DNA of 64,000 nucleotides from contig JAECYW010000003.1 of NCBI GenBank assembly GCA_023014335.1, forward strand, positions 2,294,001 through 2,358,000, given 5' to 3'. Shown piece after piece: positions 12,833-22,639 of the stretch. Position 1 is the first letter of the stretch. Each line of letters opens with the position of its first letter. Made by a program: the position numbers and the translations under genes. Below the pieces are notes generated by a model. That model searched no databases and was not told the DNA's origin. It saw only the letters and a list, made by a program, of their open reading frames with translations. The stretch comes from Galerina marginata. Lineage: Eukaryota > Basidiomycota > Agaricomycetes > Agaricales > Galerinaceae.

Positions 12833-15800
12833 ATGAAGTTATTCCTTGTCTTATTAGTCTTCTTTTCTCTTATACCAAGAGAGCTCAATCAAATTAGCTT
12901 TCTATCTCGCTCTTTGCAAAGCTTGGCTTTAGGTATGCCTTTAATACCCTTTGAGTTCTCAAAACTGACCCTTTTGACTTTAAAAGCTGACACCTTATTC
13001 TTGCAAGAGACTACTTGCTTTTATGACACACATGATATTCAAACCTCATCTGGCATTTTTGGCATTGGCATTCCGCGTCATACTTTTGATATTTCTGACA
13101 TTAGCATTCAACGTACACCTAATATTTCTGGCATCCAACTTAAACTTGTCCAACACATATTTGATATATCTACAACCAAGATCCTTTATAAATGGAATAT
13201 CTCTGATAATGACATTGGTTACCTAGTTAGCAAATTCAAAGCTTACAGTCTCTACATGCCTATATTTAATGCATTTGTAGAATATATTTATTTGACCAGC
13301 TGTTCTCTAAACAAGCTATTGTCCTATGTATATATGGCTTCATTAGAGTCTAATATCTTTTATCAGATCCACAGAGCATATCTACAACTTATCAGAAATC
13401 TTCTATTAAAACATGAATATTCAAACTTTATGAGGCTTAACACTAAATCTTCTCAGTTGGCCCTGCATCAGCTGGCTTTATTTACTTACGACGTATCTCC
13501 AATATTAGTATCTTCTGCAATTCAGACTTTTGTTTTGGCTAGAATTCCAATGCTTTATCTACATGAAGAGAAAGTATCTATGCAGTGGTGGTATAATTAT
13601 CAACAACCTCTATCAAATTTCTGTACAGTTAGTTCTTGTTCCAAACATTTTATAAACCAGTTAAAATGTTTAACAGCACATAATTGGGATGGAAGTGATT
13701 GTATTCTTCAACCTGATAACTCTGCTTTCTTTGGGGCTGGTACTAATAAAACTCTAACATACGCTGCTATTTCAAAATATATTCTTTTTCAAAGTACACC
13801 AATCACTCAAGATAATACAGAATTAAAATTTAAAAGCCATATGCCATTTAAGAAAGCATTGGATAAATATACTAATAAGAAAGATGTTTTTTTAGCACGC
13901 GTACCTTTGGAACTGTTATGTGATAAAATTACTGTAAGTCAAGCCCGCGCTATTGCAAAATGTCATGATATTGGAAAAGTAAGCAAGCACACTTTACCAG
14001 CATTAATGACTGTATTATCTTCTCATCAATGTGTTGGAAACTGTACTGGCTTTTGTACTATTTTTGTACTTCCACCATCTACCTTAACAGCAGCTGCTGA
14101 ACGTCAAAGTAAATGGTATGACAAACTTGATAAAATTGAAAAAGCCAATCTTATCGCCAATAAAATAACTCAAAAAAACTTGAAGAAACAGAAAGATATG
14201 CTCCACTTCAAAAAAAAAAATAAAGTATTTCCTCCTCAGCCACCATCTAAAAGTCTTCTTCATAAAATCATTTCAGGCTTTATACAGTATACAAGTCCTT
14301 CTCAATTTGTAGAAGCAGGCTGTGCAGTTTGTGGAAGATTAACACCATTCAAAAATCTGATACCTTTAGGTGAAATAAAGAATAAATTAAAGATATTAGT
14401 AAATCCAGGTATTACTCGCAAAGAAAGAAAAACTCCTGAAGATCCTATTTCTGATATTACTGGTCCAATTATTGATTCAAAATGTACTCATGCATGTAAA
14501 ACCTGTTGTGCTAGTTTGAAGAAAAACAAAATACCCTCATTTGCTTTAGCTTCAGGTTTTTGGGTCGGTGAAATACCAGATGTGCTTAAAAATCTGACTT
14601 ATGTAGAAAAGCTTTTAATTGCACGTGTAAGACACAACAGATGCATAGTCAAAGTGGCATCAGGTAGATATAAAATGAGAGCCAATGCTATTACCTTTCA
14701 AAATCCAGTCCCAAAAATATATGATGTTTTACCACCTCCTGTAAAAGAGCTTGATGAAGTTCTTGCATTTATATTTACTGGACCTTGCAGACCCACCAAA
14801 GATGATATTAAACGCACTCCTTTACTTGTCCGTCGCAACCATGTAGCTAATGCTTTAAATTGGCTTAAATTAAATCATGCTGATTATTCTGATGTTGGTA
14901 TCTCAAAAGACAACTTAATGCAATATCCTGAAAGTGACTGTCCTGTTGTTATTGACTATAGGGAGTCTATTATAAATAAAGATCCAGAAGCCACTAGTGT
15001 ACATGATAATGAAGAAGAAGATGGTGTAGAATCAGGTCCTTGCTCATTTACTGTTCAAGGTCTTACAGGACAAGAGTTTTCAGAGCTTTCTATTGATACT
15101 ATAAAAGCCAAAGCTTTGGAACATCTTATGAGCAATGGAAAAATTTTATTTGCAGGCCATTCTGAAAAACCTTGCTCAATATTTAAAAATCCTCAGTTGT
15201 TTCCTTCTATGCTTCCATGGCTTTTTCCATATGGTCATGGTGGTATAGGTCAATCAATAATGAACAAAATCCATTCACCTTTGGTCCAGAAAAGACATTT
15301 ATTAATGTACCATGATAAAAGGTTTCAAACTGATCCTAATTTTCCTTTGATTGCATTTAATCATGAACAAATTTCTCAAAGCACCAGTCGAGGAAGATTA
15401 GTAGTACAGAGATCTTATTTTTCTGAAATGGCTAATCGCCTATTAAACCTTAATCATTCAGTGTTATCTAATATTAGCAAGCGCCTCTCTCTTGGTGAGC
15501 GTGTAAAACCTGAAACTGAAGAAGAAAAACTATGCTATAAAGTCATACAAGATTTGGATACAATTGGCGGTCATGTTGAAGGTTCTTTGGCAGGTAAAAA
15601 GTCTATGCGCAATGAAATATGGTCTTTGATTTCCTATATAGGTGCTCCTTCTTGGTTTATTACACTTTCTCCTGCAGATAGTAAACATCCAATCTGTCTT
15701 TATTTTGCGGATAAGGATATTGAGTTCAAACCTGAGATTTGCCTGCCTGATGAAGCTTACCGCCTTGTTGCTCAAAACCCTGTGGCAGCTGCAAGATTCT

Positions 15801-18800
15801 TTCATTTTATGTGTGAAACCTTTATTAAACATGTATTGGGTGTTGGCAATAACTCTCCAGGCTTGTATGGTAAAACAAATGCTTATTATGGAACAGTTGA
15901 ACAACAAGGTCGTCTAACTTTGCATCTACATCTTCTATTATGGATTAAAAATTCACTTTCACCTCAGGAGATCAGAGATCGCATCATGGATACTACTTCT
16001 GACTTTCAAAAACAAATGGTTGAATATTTGGAGAGTGTTCACCAAGGTGAATTATTAAATGAAAAGCCATTGGCTGATATCCTTGCATCTTTTAAATCTA
16101 AGCAAGAACAGACTGGTTATTCAGATCCAACAAAAACAATGCCAAAACCTCCACCTGAGTTATGTAAATCAAAAAGCTGTACAGATTGTTCCAAATGCAA
16201 GGAATTAAATGAATGGTGGATCAAATTTGAAGAAGAGACCAATGATATACTTGCAAGATCTAATAGACATGACTGTAGAACTGATATTGAAACCAAAGAT
16301 GGTAGATCTGTAAGAAAAGGCTGCAAAAATAGCAAAGGTGAATGTAAAGCAAGATTTCCTAGAGATATTGTTGAGAACACAATGGTTGAACCTCTTACAG
16401 GTGCTCTAAAATTGAAAAAAGGTGAAAGTTGGATGAATACATTTACACCAGCTCTGTCTTATCTTATTAGAGCAAATACAGATGTAACAAGTCTTTTGTC
16501 TGGAACTTCAGTCAAAGCTGTTGTTGCTTATGTTACAGATTATGTTACTAAACCAGGTCTTACAACTTATTCGATTTTTGATACTGTGCGCCAAATATTC
16601 TCTAAAAATTCAGAGTTACTAGGTGGTAGCAGTAGTCGGCAAGAAACTGCTAGAGCTTTAATGACTAAAATGGTCAACTCACTTACATCTAAAATGGAAA
16701 TAGGAAGTCCAATGGCATCTTTATATCTATTAGGAAATCCAGATCATTATACTCAGCACAAATTTATAAAGTTTTACTGGAGACTCTATGTCCGCAAAGC
16801 CAGAGATGCATGGGGTGATAATGATAAAGAAGAAAGTCCAGAAAAAGTTGTTCTTGATAAGAATCTTGGAGACTATGTTGGTCTTTCTAAAGTTGATGAT
16901 TATATTTATCGCCCAAACATACACAAAAATATCACTTTATATGAATGGATTCGCAGATCAGAATCTACAAGGCGCTCAAAAAAGAACTTGAAAAAATTTG
17001 ACTCCTTGCAAGATATACTTAATGGACAGCTTGATAATATTGAAGAAGAAGAATTAAATGAGGAACTGGATTCAAATGATGAGCTAGATATTATTTCACA
17101 AGTTGGTGGTGGCAAATCCAGCCAGTCAGATGATGAATTAAATATTCAAAATAGTACTATCAATAAACCTGCTGAAACAAGTCTTAATATAAAGTATAAC
17201 TTCTTACCTGGTCATCCTCTGTATAGAACACATGAGGTAGTTTATAAAACCAATGATCCCTTAGTAGTTCCAGTGTTTTTAGGTGGCATTCTTCCTAGAA
17301 GTGATCAAGGTGATAGAGAATATTATTGTTCAACAATGTTAACACTTTTTAAACCATGGAGAACTGGAAGAGATCTTAAGCTTGAAAATCAAACCTGGGA
17401 TGAAGCTTTTAATGCTTTCAAATTTGCTAAACATCAAAACCAGTTGATGAAGAATTTCAATTTAAGATATGAATGCAATGATGCCAGAGATGATTATTCT
17501 GCTAAATTGAAAAAAGGTGCAGCTCAAAAGAATAGTATATTTGGATCTTGGATTGATAATGAACAAACTTTTAATGAACTAGATCAGACAGCATTGGACT
17601 ATACAGATGATGGTCCACTAGCATCTTTTGATAATGATCAAGACATGTCTGAACTTCTTATCAATGATGCAGCTAAAACTGAAGAAATGGCTCAGATTGA
17701 AAAAGTAGTTCAAAATATAGGCTGGCTAGATAGCTCCAAAGACAATACTATAAAACCTGATAGCACCTTTAAACCTACTGAGAATTTCAATAGCAGTGAA
17801 TGGAATTCTATAGTTGATGCTGCTAAAAAAGATGTCATTGCTCAAAGAATGAAGGATCTGCCATCAGGTATTAATAAATCTACTGATAACCATGAGTCTC
17901 ATGATGAAGTTGTAGTATCAGATATATCATATATTAATAAGGATTTCCAGGCTGAAAAATTGAATGAACAGAAATTCATTGATGATACTGTTAGTAAATT
18001 TAGTTTGAATACAGAACAAGAGCGTGCATTCCGCATTGTGGCTAATCATGCAACCCTTCATAAAACTGAACCTCTTAAAATGTATCTAGGTGGAATGGGT
18101 GGAACTGGTAAATCTCAGGTTATTAAAGCTTTAATTGCTTTTTTTGAACTAAGAAAAGAAAAACATCGCATCATGATTCTGGCTCCTACTGGTTCAGCAG
18201 CTGCTTTACTCAAAGGATCTACATATCATTCAGCTCTAGGTATTCAAACTGAGGCAATGAAAAAAAATGAACAGACCAATTTAGCTCAGGTTTATACTAG
18301 ACTTGAAGGTGTTGAATATATTTTTCTTGATGAAGTTTCAATGTTATCATGTCTTGATCTTTATAAAATCAGTGCTCAGCTTGCTAAACTTAAAAATATT
18401 GTTGATAATCCATTTGGTGGTATGAATATGATTTTTGCTGGAGATTTTGCTCAACTAGCACCTGTTAAAGGTGCTTCTCTTTACAGTGGAGGAGTTGGTA
18501 CTACAATTAATGCTGCTATGACAGAACCTGGCCAGCAAACTGCAATAGGCAAAGCTTTATGGCATCAGATAACTACAGTTGTGATTTTGCGACAAAACAT
18601 GAGACAAAGATTCCAATCTCCTGCAGATACTAAACTTCGCACTGCTTTAGAAAATATGCGCTATGCAGCCTGTACAGCTTCTGATATTCAGTTTCTCAGA
18701 ACAAGAATAGCTGGAAAAAGAAAAGATCAGCCCAATATTGCTAGTTCATTATTCCGCAATGTCTCAATCATTCTAGGTTTAAATTCTGAAAAGGACAAAA

Positions 18801-20713
18801 TCAATGATCTGGGATGTCAGAGATTTGCAAAAGACACTGGTCAGACTTTAACTGATTTTTATTCTGTAGATACTATTGGTGAAAGTGTTCCACCTGAAAC
18901 ACTTAGACTTTTAAAGAGAAAAAATCCTCAAGCTAAAACAATCAGAAAAAAACAAGTTTCTCTTCCTTCAAAACTTCAAAATATTCTATGGAATATGAGA
19001 TATTCAATGACTGAAACTGTTCCTGGAAAATTGTCTTTATGTTTTGGAATGCCAGTTATGATCCGCAATAATGATGCTACAGAATTATGTATCACACGTG
19101 GTCAAGAAGCTCATGTTGTAGGCTGGCAAGCTTCAAAAGGTGCTGAAAATCATTTGGTTCTTGATGTTTTATTTGTCAAACTTGATTCACCAGCTAAGAC
19201 AATTCAACTCAAAGGTCTTCCTCAAAATGTTGTTCCTTTAACTCGCTCTAGCAAGAGTGTTCTTTGTTCAGGTTTAAAATCCCCTATTTCAATTAATAGA
19301 TCTCAAGTTTCTGTGCTTCCAAATTTTGCAATGACTGATTATGCTTCACAAGGAAAAACAAGAGAATACAATGTTGTAAATTTGAATAGTTGTAGAAGTC
19401 ATATGGCTTATTACACTGCATTATCTAGAGGTTCAACTGCTGAAGGCACAATTATTCTTCAAGGCTTTGATGATCATAAAATTACATGTGGTATATCTGG
19501 TTATCTAAGACAAGAATTCAGAGAACTTGAGTTATTAGATGAGATTACTAGACTCAAATATCTTGATCAACTTCCTACTTCAATTACTGGAAATCTTAGA
19601 AATATTATAATAAGACAGTATCAACAAATCAAAGGCACAGGTTATTGTCCACCTTGTATAGATAAAGCACTACAATGGTCTAAAGAAAAGCCAATGGAAA
19701 ATACAGCAGCTGTTAAAGATAGTCCATGGACTATTATCAATAAGAAGCCTGTGGTTTCAAAAGCTAAAACTTTTGTTGCACAACATTTTCAGCCTGCCAA
19801 AGGTTCAATCCCAGTTAAAGTAAACAATTTAAAGAGAAAAATAGAGGATACTGAAATACCTATAGTTCCATTAGAGGCTAAGAAAATAATTAAGACCAAA
19901 AAACCCAAAATTACTTCTGATATTGAACTTCAAGGCTTAAAATGGGATTCAGTCAATTATAGCTGTTCTTATGACTCATTATTTACAATATTGTTCAATT
20001 TATGGTCTCAAAACAAAAAACAATGGACCAAAGAGCTTAGTCAATATGGAGAATTTACACAAACTTTGGTAAAGGGATATAAAAATGTTCAAACTGGATC
20101 TCAAACATTATCTGCAGTTAGAGATTTGGTTAGACATGAATTAAAAACATCTCAACCAGATAAATTCCCTATAGGGCATACAGGAACTGATATCCGTGAT
20201 CTTTTACAATCAATGTTCCAAAAGCCCAATCAGAAAGATATCAGTTATGAAAAGTGCAGTGATTGTAATTATGAAGCAAGTTCTCAAATTCAATCTCAAT
20301 CTTTGATATTTATTACATGTTCTTCACATAAATCTACTCAGTCAAACTTTAAACACTGGCAAAACCAAAAGAAATATTGTGGACTATGTACTAAAAAAGT
20401 TTGTATCACAAGATATTTTACAATTTCACCAAGTTTTATATGTTTTAGTTTGGAGGTTAAAAAGATTATAAGTAAATATATTAAAATTGAAAACCAAGAC
20501 AAGAGTATAACTAGATTATCATTAAAAGGTATTATATATAGTGGAAGCAATCATTTTACATCAAGATTTATAGTTAATAATGAAATCTGGTACCATGATG
20601 GTATTTCTACTGGTGCTAAATGTATAAAAGAAGGACAGTTAGATGATTTTGAAGGAGATTTATTATTTAAGTGCAAAAAGAAAGAAGCAGTGGTTGTTAT
20701 ATATGGAGTATGA
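12833..20713 (+). CDS. Helitron transposase: Rep (HUH-Y2) + Pif1-like helicase + C-terminal cysteine-peptidase-like domain
   Basis: One uninterrupted frame of about 2626 codons from ATG 12833; the frame is open to 12761, but without ATG. Residue numbers count from 12761. The N-terminal 400 residues are unrecognised. About 500-750 resembles fungal DUF6570, with zinc-type Cys/His pairs. About 940-1270 is the Helitron-like Rep domain: HUH-type LTLHLHLLLWI near 1053 and paired tyrosines in AYVTDYVTK near 1256. About 1750-2270 is a Pif1/RecD-like SF1 helicase: Walker A GGMGGTGKS near 1778, Walker B FLDEVSML near 1855, then FAGDFAQLAPV and TDYASQGKT. About 2390-2640 has NYSCSYDSLFTILFNLW, SNHFTSRFI and WYHDG, a Cys/His arrangement of ubiquitin-protease type. 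It nicks and unwinds DNA for rolling-circle transposition. No stop or frameshift, so it may be active. AT-rich, unlike its cargo. Confidence 0.9.
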   Translation: MKLFLVLLVFFSLIPRELNQISFLSRSLQSLALGMPLIPFEFSKLTLLTLKADTLFLQETTCFYDTHDIQTSSGIFGIGIPRHTFDISDISIQRTPNISGIQLKLVQHIFDISTTKILYKWNISDNDIGYLVSKFKAYSLYMPIFNAFVEYIYLTSCSLNKLLSYVYMASLESNIFYQIHRAYLQLIRNLLLKHEYSNFMRLNTKSSQLALHQLALFTYDVSPILVSSAIQTFVLARIPMLYLHEEKVSMQWWYNYQQPLSNFCTVSSCSKHFINQLKCLTAHNWDGSDCILQPDNSAFFGAGTNKTLTYAAISKYILFQSTPITQDNTELKFKSHMPFKKALDKYTNKKDVFLARVPLELLCDKITVSQARAIAKCHDIGKVSKHTLPALMTVLSSHQCVGNCTGFCTIFVLPPSTLTAAAERQSKWYDKLDKIEKANLIANKITQKNLKKQKDMLHFKKKNKVFPPQPPSKSLLHKIISGFIQYTSPSQFVEAGCAVCGRLTPFKNLIPLGEIKNKLKILVNPGITRKERKTPEDPISDITGPIIDSKCTHACKTCCASLKKNKIPSFALASGFWVGEIPDVLKNLTYVEKLLIARVRHNRCIVKVASGRYKMRANAITFQNPVPKIYDVLPPPVKELDEVLAFIFTGPCRPTKDDIKRTPLLVRRNHVANALNWLKLNHADYSDVGISKDNLMQYPESDCPVVIDYRESIINKDPEATSVHDNEEEDGVESGPCSFTVQGLTGQEFSELSIDTIKAKALEHLMSNGKILFAGHSEKPCSIFKNPQLFPSMLPWLFPYGHGGIGQSIMNKIHSPLVQKRHLLMYHDKRFQTDPNFPLIAFNHEQISQSTSRGRLVVQRSYFSEMANRLLNLNHSVLSNISKRLSLGERVKPETEEEKLCYKVIQDLDTIGGHVEGSLAGKKSMRNEIWSLISYIGAPSWFITLSPADSKHPICLYFADKDIEFKPEICLPDEAYRLVAQNPVAAARFFHFMCETFIKHVLGVGNNSPGLYGKTNAYYGTVEQQGRLTLHLHLLLWIKNSLSPQEIRDRIMDTTSDFQKQMVEYLESVHQGELLNEKPLADILASFKSKQEQTGYSDPTKTMPKPPPELCKSKSCTDCSKCKELNEWWIKFEEETNDILARSNRHDCRTDIETKDGRSVRKGCKNSKGECKARFPRDIVENTMVEPLTGALKLKKGESWMNTFTPALSYLIRANTDVTSLLSGTSVKAVVAYVTDYVTKPGLTTYSIFDTVRQIFSKNSELLGGSSSRQETARALMTKMVNSLTSKMEIGSPMASLYLLGNPDHYTQHKFIKFYWRLYVRKARDAWGDNDKEESPEKVVLDKNLGDYVGLSKVDDYIYRPNIHKNITLYEWIRRSESTRRSKKNLKKFDSLQDILNGQLDNIEEEELNEELDSNDELDIISQVGGGKSSQSDDELNIQNSTINKPAETSLNIKYNFLPGHPLYRTHEVVYKTNDPLVVPVFLGGILPRSDQGDREYYCSTMLTLFKPWRTGRDLKLENQTWDEAFNAFKFAKHQNQLMKNFNLRYECNDARDDYSAKLKKGAAQKNSIFGSWIDNEQTFNELDQTALDYTDDGPLASFDNDQDMSELLINDAAKTEEMAQIEKVVQNIGWLDSSKDNTIKPDSTFKPTENFNSSEWNSIVDAAKKDVIAQRMKDLPSGINKSTDNHESHDEVVVSDISYINKDFQAEKLNEQKFIDDTVSKFSLNTEQERAFRIVANHATLHKTEPLKMYLGGMGGTGKSQVIKALIAFFELRKEKHRIMILAPTGSAAALLKGSTYHSALGIQTEAMKKNEQTNLAQVYTRLEGVEYIFLDEVSMLSCLDLYKISAQLAKLKNIVDNPFGGMNMIFAGDFAQLAPVKGASLYSGGVGTTINAAMTEPGQQTAIGKALWHQITTVVILRQNMRQRFQSPADTKLRTALENMRYAACTASDIQFLRTRIAGKRKDQPNIASSLFRNVSIILGLNSEKDKINDLGCQRFAKDTGQTLTDFYSVDTIGESVPPETLRLLKRKNPQAKTIRKKQVSLPSKLQNILWNMRYSMTETVPGKLSLCFGMPVMIRNNDATELCITRGQEAHVVGWQASKGAENHLVLDVLFVKLDSPAKTIQLKGLPQNVVPLTRSSKSVLCSGLKSPISINRSQVSVLPNFAMTDYASQGKTREYNVVNLNSCRSHMAYYTALSRGSTAEGTIILQGFDDHKITCGISGYLRQEFRELELLDEITRLKYLDQLPTSITGNLRNIIIRQYQQIKGTGYCPPCIDKALQWSKEKPMENTAAVKDSPWTIINKKPVVSKAKTFVAQHFQPAKGSIPVKVNNLKRKIEDTEIPIVPLEAKKIIKTKKPKITSDIELQGLKWDSVNYSCSYDSLFTILFNLWSQNKKQWTKELSQYGEFTQTLVKGYKNVQTGSQTLSAVRDLVRHELKTSQPDKFPIGHTGTDIRDLLQSMFQKPNQKDISYEKCSDCNYEASSQIQSQSLIFITCSSHKSTQSNFKHWQNQKKYCGLCTKKVCITRYFTISPSFICFSLEVKKIISKYIKIENQDKSITRLSLKGIIYSGSNHFTSRFIVNNEIWYHDGISTGAKCIKEGQLDDFEGDLLFKCKKKEAVVVIYGV

Positions 20714-20870
20714 ATTGATAATAATTATACAGAGCTGATAATATACTGGTAGTTTGTAGAGTAATTAGTTTAATTGCTAATTAGCTTTTTTCTAACTAAT
20801 GTAGTTTAATTCAAACAGTTAAAAAAGTATTGGTAACAAGTGTACTATTATGAATAAGAAGCAGCAAAGA
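20714..20870 (+). other. 3' untranslated part of the large Helitron
   Basis: AT-rich sequence between the helicase stop and the terminal structure. It contains GTTTAATTGC-TAATTAGC and other short inverted segments but no gene. Confidence 0.4.
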
Positions 20871-20873
20871 AAA

Positions 20874-20915
20874 AGAACTCGTTTTTGCCATGCGAAGCAA
20901 TGGCCTCTAAACAAG
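20874..20915 (+). other. Helitron 3' terminus with hairpin
   Basis: GAACTCGTTTTTGCC leads into a GCCAT...ATGGC hairpin (20887-20904), followed by CTCTAAACAAG. The layout of a short hairpin about 11 nt from the 3' end is that of Helitrons; the last bases are CAAG instead of CTRR. It closely matches the short elements' end (GCCATGCGCAGCAATGGC, CTCTGACCAAG). Confidence 0.8.
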
Positions 20916-21393
20916 TCTGAAGGAGGGATTGGACCTCCCCCGACCGACGCAACCCGGGAGAAGGTATCAAGGCCTCTCTGAGCGATGAGCCCGCGCGGAA
21001 CGCCTTACCCAATGCCTTGCGGTGCTGCCGCTTGGCGGGCGAAGGAGAAAGCTTCCTGATTCTCCAGCAAAAAAATCAACAAACCGTGCAACCGGTCGGT
21101 CGGGGATTGTCTATTGTACCGCGGACAGTACTTTAGGATGTGTGAGCGGGTCTCACGAGGAGCACCGCAGCGGGGGCAGCCATGAGGCTCTTGGATGTTA
21201 AATCGGTCGTAGTACGAGCCGATTGGCGCATGATTCAGTATACACCTGCACAAGTGCGCGAAGGAGGCGGCATCGCCTCCGGATTCGCGAATATAAGGCC
21301 CACCCTTGCGAGTGGCCGGACGGATGGGACGCGGTTTCTTGCCCAGCGTTGAAAGCTGGAGGAAGTCGCGACCCAGATGCTGTGGACGGTCTG
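20916..21393 (-). mobile_element. LINE fragment a (Tad-like), 3' coding end, 5'-truncated
   Basis: The minus strand encodes the C-terminal zinc-binding end, CRCILNHAPIGSYYDRF then CPRCGAPRETRSH and HILKYCPRY, stopping near 21005. Its 3' remainder is separated off by the large Helitron at 20915. At about 21393 it meets LINE b head to head. Confidence 0.8.
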
Positions 21394-21945
21394 GGCTATG
21401 CCCCGTTCACTGGAGCGACCCCCTTGAAGCCCAAGCCGTTCTGGCGATACTTGGGTTTCTTTTTTGACCGCAAGCTCACCTTTCATGAGCATGTGCGATT
21501 CTACTCGACCAAGGCATTCTCGTCGGTGAAAGCCATGAGAATGCTTGGCTCGTCCACTCGCGGTTTGGAGCCTACTGAGAAGAGGCTCCTTTACCGATCC
21601 TGCGTGGTACCCATAGCCACCTATGGGTACCGTTTCTGGTTCTTTGAAGGCACTCAGTGCAAGGGTGCTTTGAAGCTTTTAGGTCAGATGCAGCGTAAAG
21701 CTGCTCTCTGGATTACAGGTGCGTTCTCTACGTCCCCCGGTCCCGGCGTCGAGGCCTGCGAGGCGCCTCTTCCCCTTTCATCTTCTCCTCGAGAGGCTTA
21801 ACTACCGCGCAATCCTGCGCGTCGGTACCCTTTCGGAGACTCATCCCGTCCGGTCTCTATTGGCCGGGCACATGTTGGGCAGGGCAACGCCTCACCCCCT
21901 CTCCTACCATTCGATGTCACGCCGTCAAAAGCTGAACACGAAGGG
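21394..21945 (+). pseudogene. LINE b reverse transcriptase C-terminal piece
   Basis: Translation gives KPFWRYLGFFFDRKLTF and GLEPTEKRLLYRSC, matching LINE e. A frameshift occurs near 21758, where the GVEA reading runs into CEAPLP; the continuing frame is LLERLNYRAILRVGTLSETH. It stops at the Helitron insertion at 21946. Confidence 0.75.
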
Positions 21946-22557
21946 TTACAAGTTCTTACGTAGTAAAAGAACTTGTTTTCCGGCCTGCATAGCAGGCAGA
22001 AATGGTTTCTAACGCAATGGTTGGAAATTCTCCCACTGCTATAGTGACCCTGCATGGTTTCTGTATCTCAGCCATTACTGGGCCAATTTTGATGATCTTG
22101 GTATCAAAAAATTCGTAAAAATCAGGGCTTTCATGTGGCATGTGTATCCAGGGTCGATTAGGTCATGTGACTTGTTTACACAACCCAAAAAGCGCAAATT
22201 TGGAGGACTTATCACTCCCCCACCTTTTCCATATGGATTCCATGGATTTATACATATCCATATGGAATCCATGTAATCCATGGTAGTCCATAGCCATTTT
22301 ATTTTGGCAGAGAACACAGCCAATTTGACATTTTTGTCCATGGATTTTCCATGGATTTATTGTTGAATTTTGTGGTTTCCATGGACTTTTTCGAAGGATT
22401 CCATGGACAATCCACGGACAATCCACAGAATAAATATAAATTTAATTTCCATGAATATTCCACATGAATTCCATGGATTACTAATAGTTTATCCATGGAA
22501 TCCATGTGGAAATGTCCCCAATTAATTATTTAGTGGTCTTAAAAAAAAGTGCACACA

Positions 22558-22629
22558 TGGAGAATTGAACCCAGAGCCTCACGGCACGCAGTAGCTGATA
22601 TAACCGTTGGACCACAACGCCAACGAATA
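22558..22629 (-). tRNA. tRNA-like (degenerate) segment inside T1
   Basis: On the minus strand, GCGTTGTGGTCCAACGGTT resembles the acceptor and D-arm of tRNA-Glu (box A TGGTCCAACGG), and GGGTTCAATTCTC matches box B / the T-arm. The anticodon arm is not convincing. Probably a tRNA-derived or SINE-like module rather than a functional tRNA. It points outward toward the left end of T1, as do the similar segments in T2 and T3. Confidence 0.45.
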
Positions 22630-22639
22630 CGTAGGAAAT

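Larger units (their letters stand above)
1..20915 (+). mobile_element. Giant Helitron2-like element, 3' part (5' end outside window)
   Basis: The 3' end is seen at 20915: GCCATGCGAAGCAATGGC hairpin, then CTCTAAACAAG, then flank TCTGAAGG. The flank is LINE sequence whose uninterrupted copy (rc of 27386-27399) reads ACCTCG|TCTGAAGG, so the junction is exact. The missing LINE half (ending ACCTCG) is found nowhere in 1-12760, so a simple insertion must begin left of position 1. No LINE, LTR or short-Helitron copy interrupts 1-20915, while such copies crowd the rest of the window; this suggests a recent insertion. Contents are a 7-exon gene, a GC-rich spliced block, a JmjC-like gene and the Rep-helicase. 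Alternative: an ordinary 8-9 kb Helitron whose 5' end was lost, next to unrelated host DNA. The 3' end is secure; the full extent is inference. Confidence 0.5.

Noticed and set aside
13023..13226. Alternative frames within the helicase gene
   Set aside because: Shadows of the long open frame.
21360..21420. Twin-priming inversion of one LINE
   Set aside because: Both arms reach toward their own 3' ends; LINE b has its own poly(A), so two separate insertions are simpler.
21956..22141. 60-70 residue frames across the short Helitrons, repeated in many copies (for example on the minus strand here and at 25172, 32686)
   Set aside because: They recur because the DNA repeats; frames stop differently between copies and no codon-level constraint is evident.
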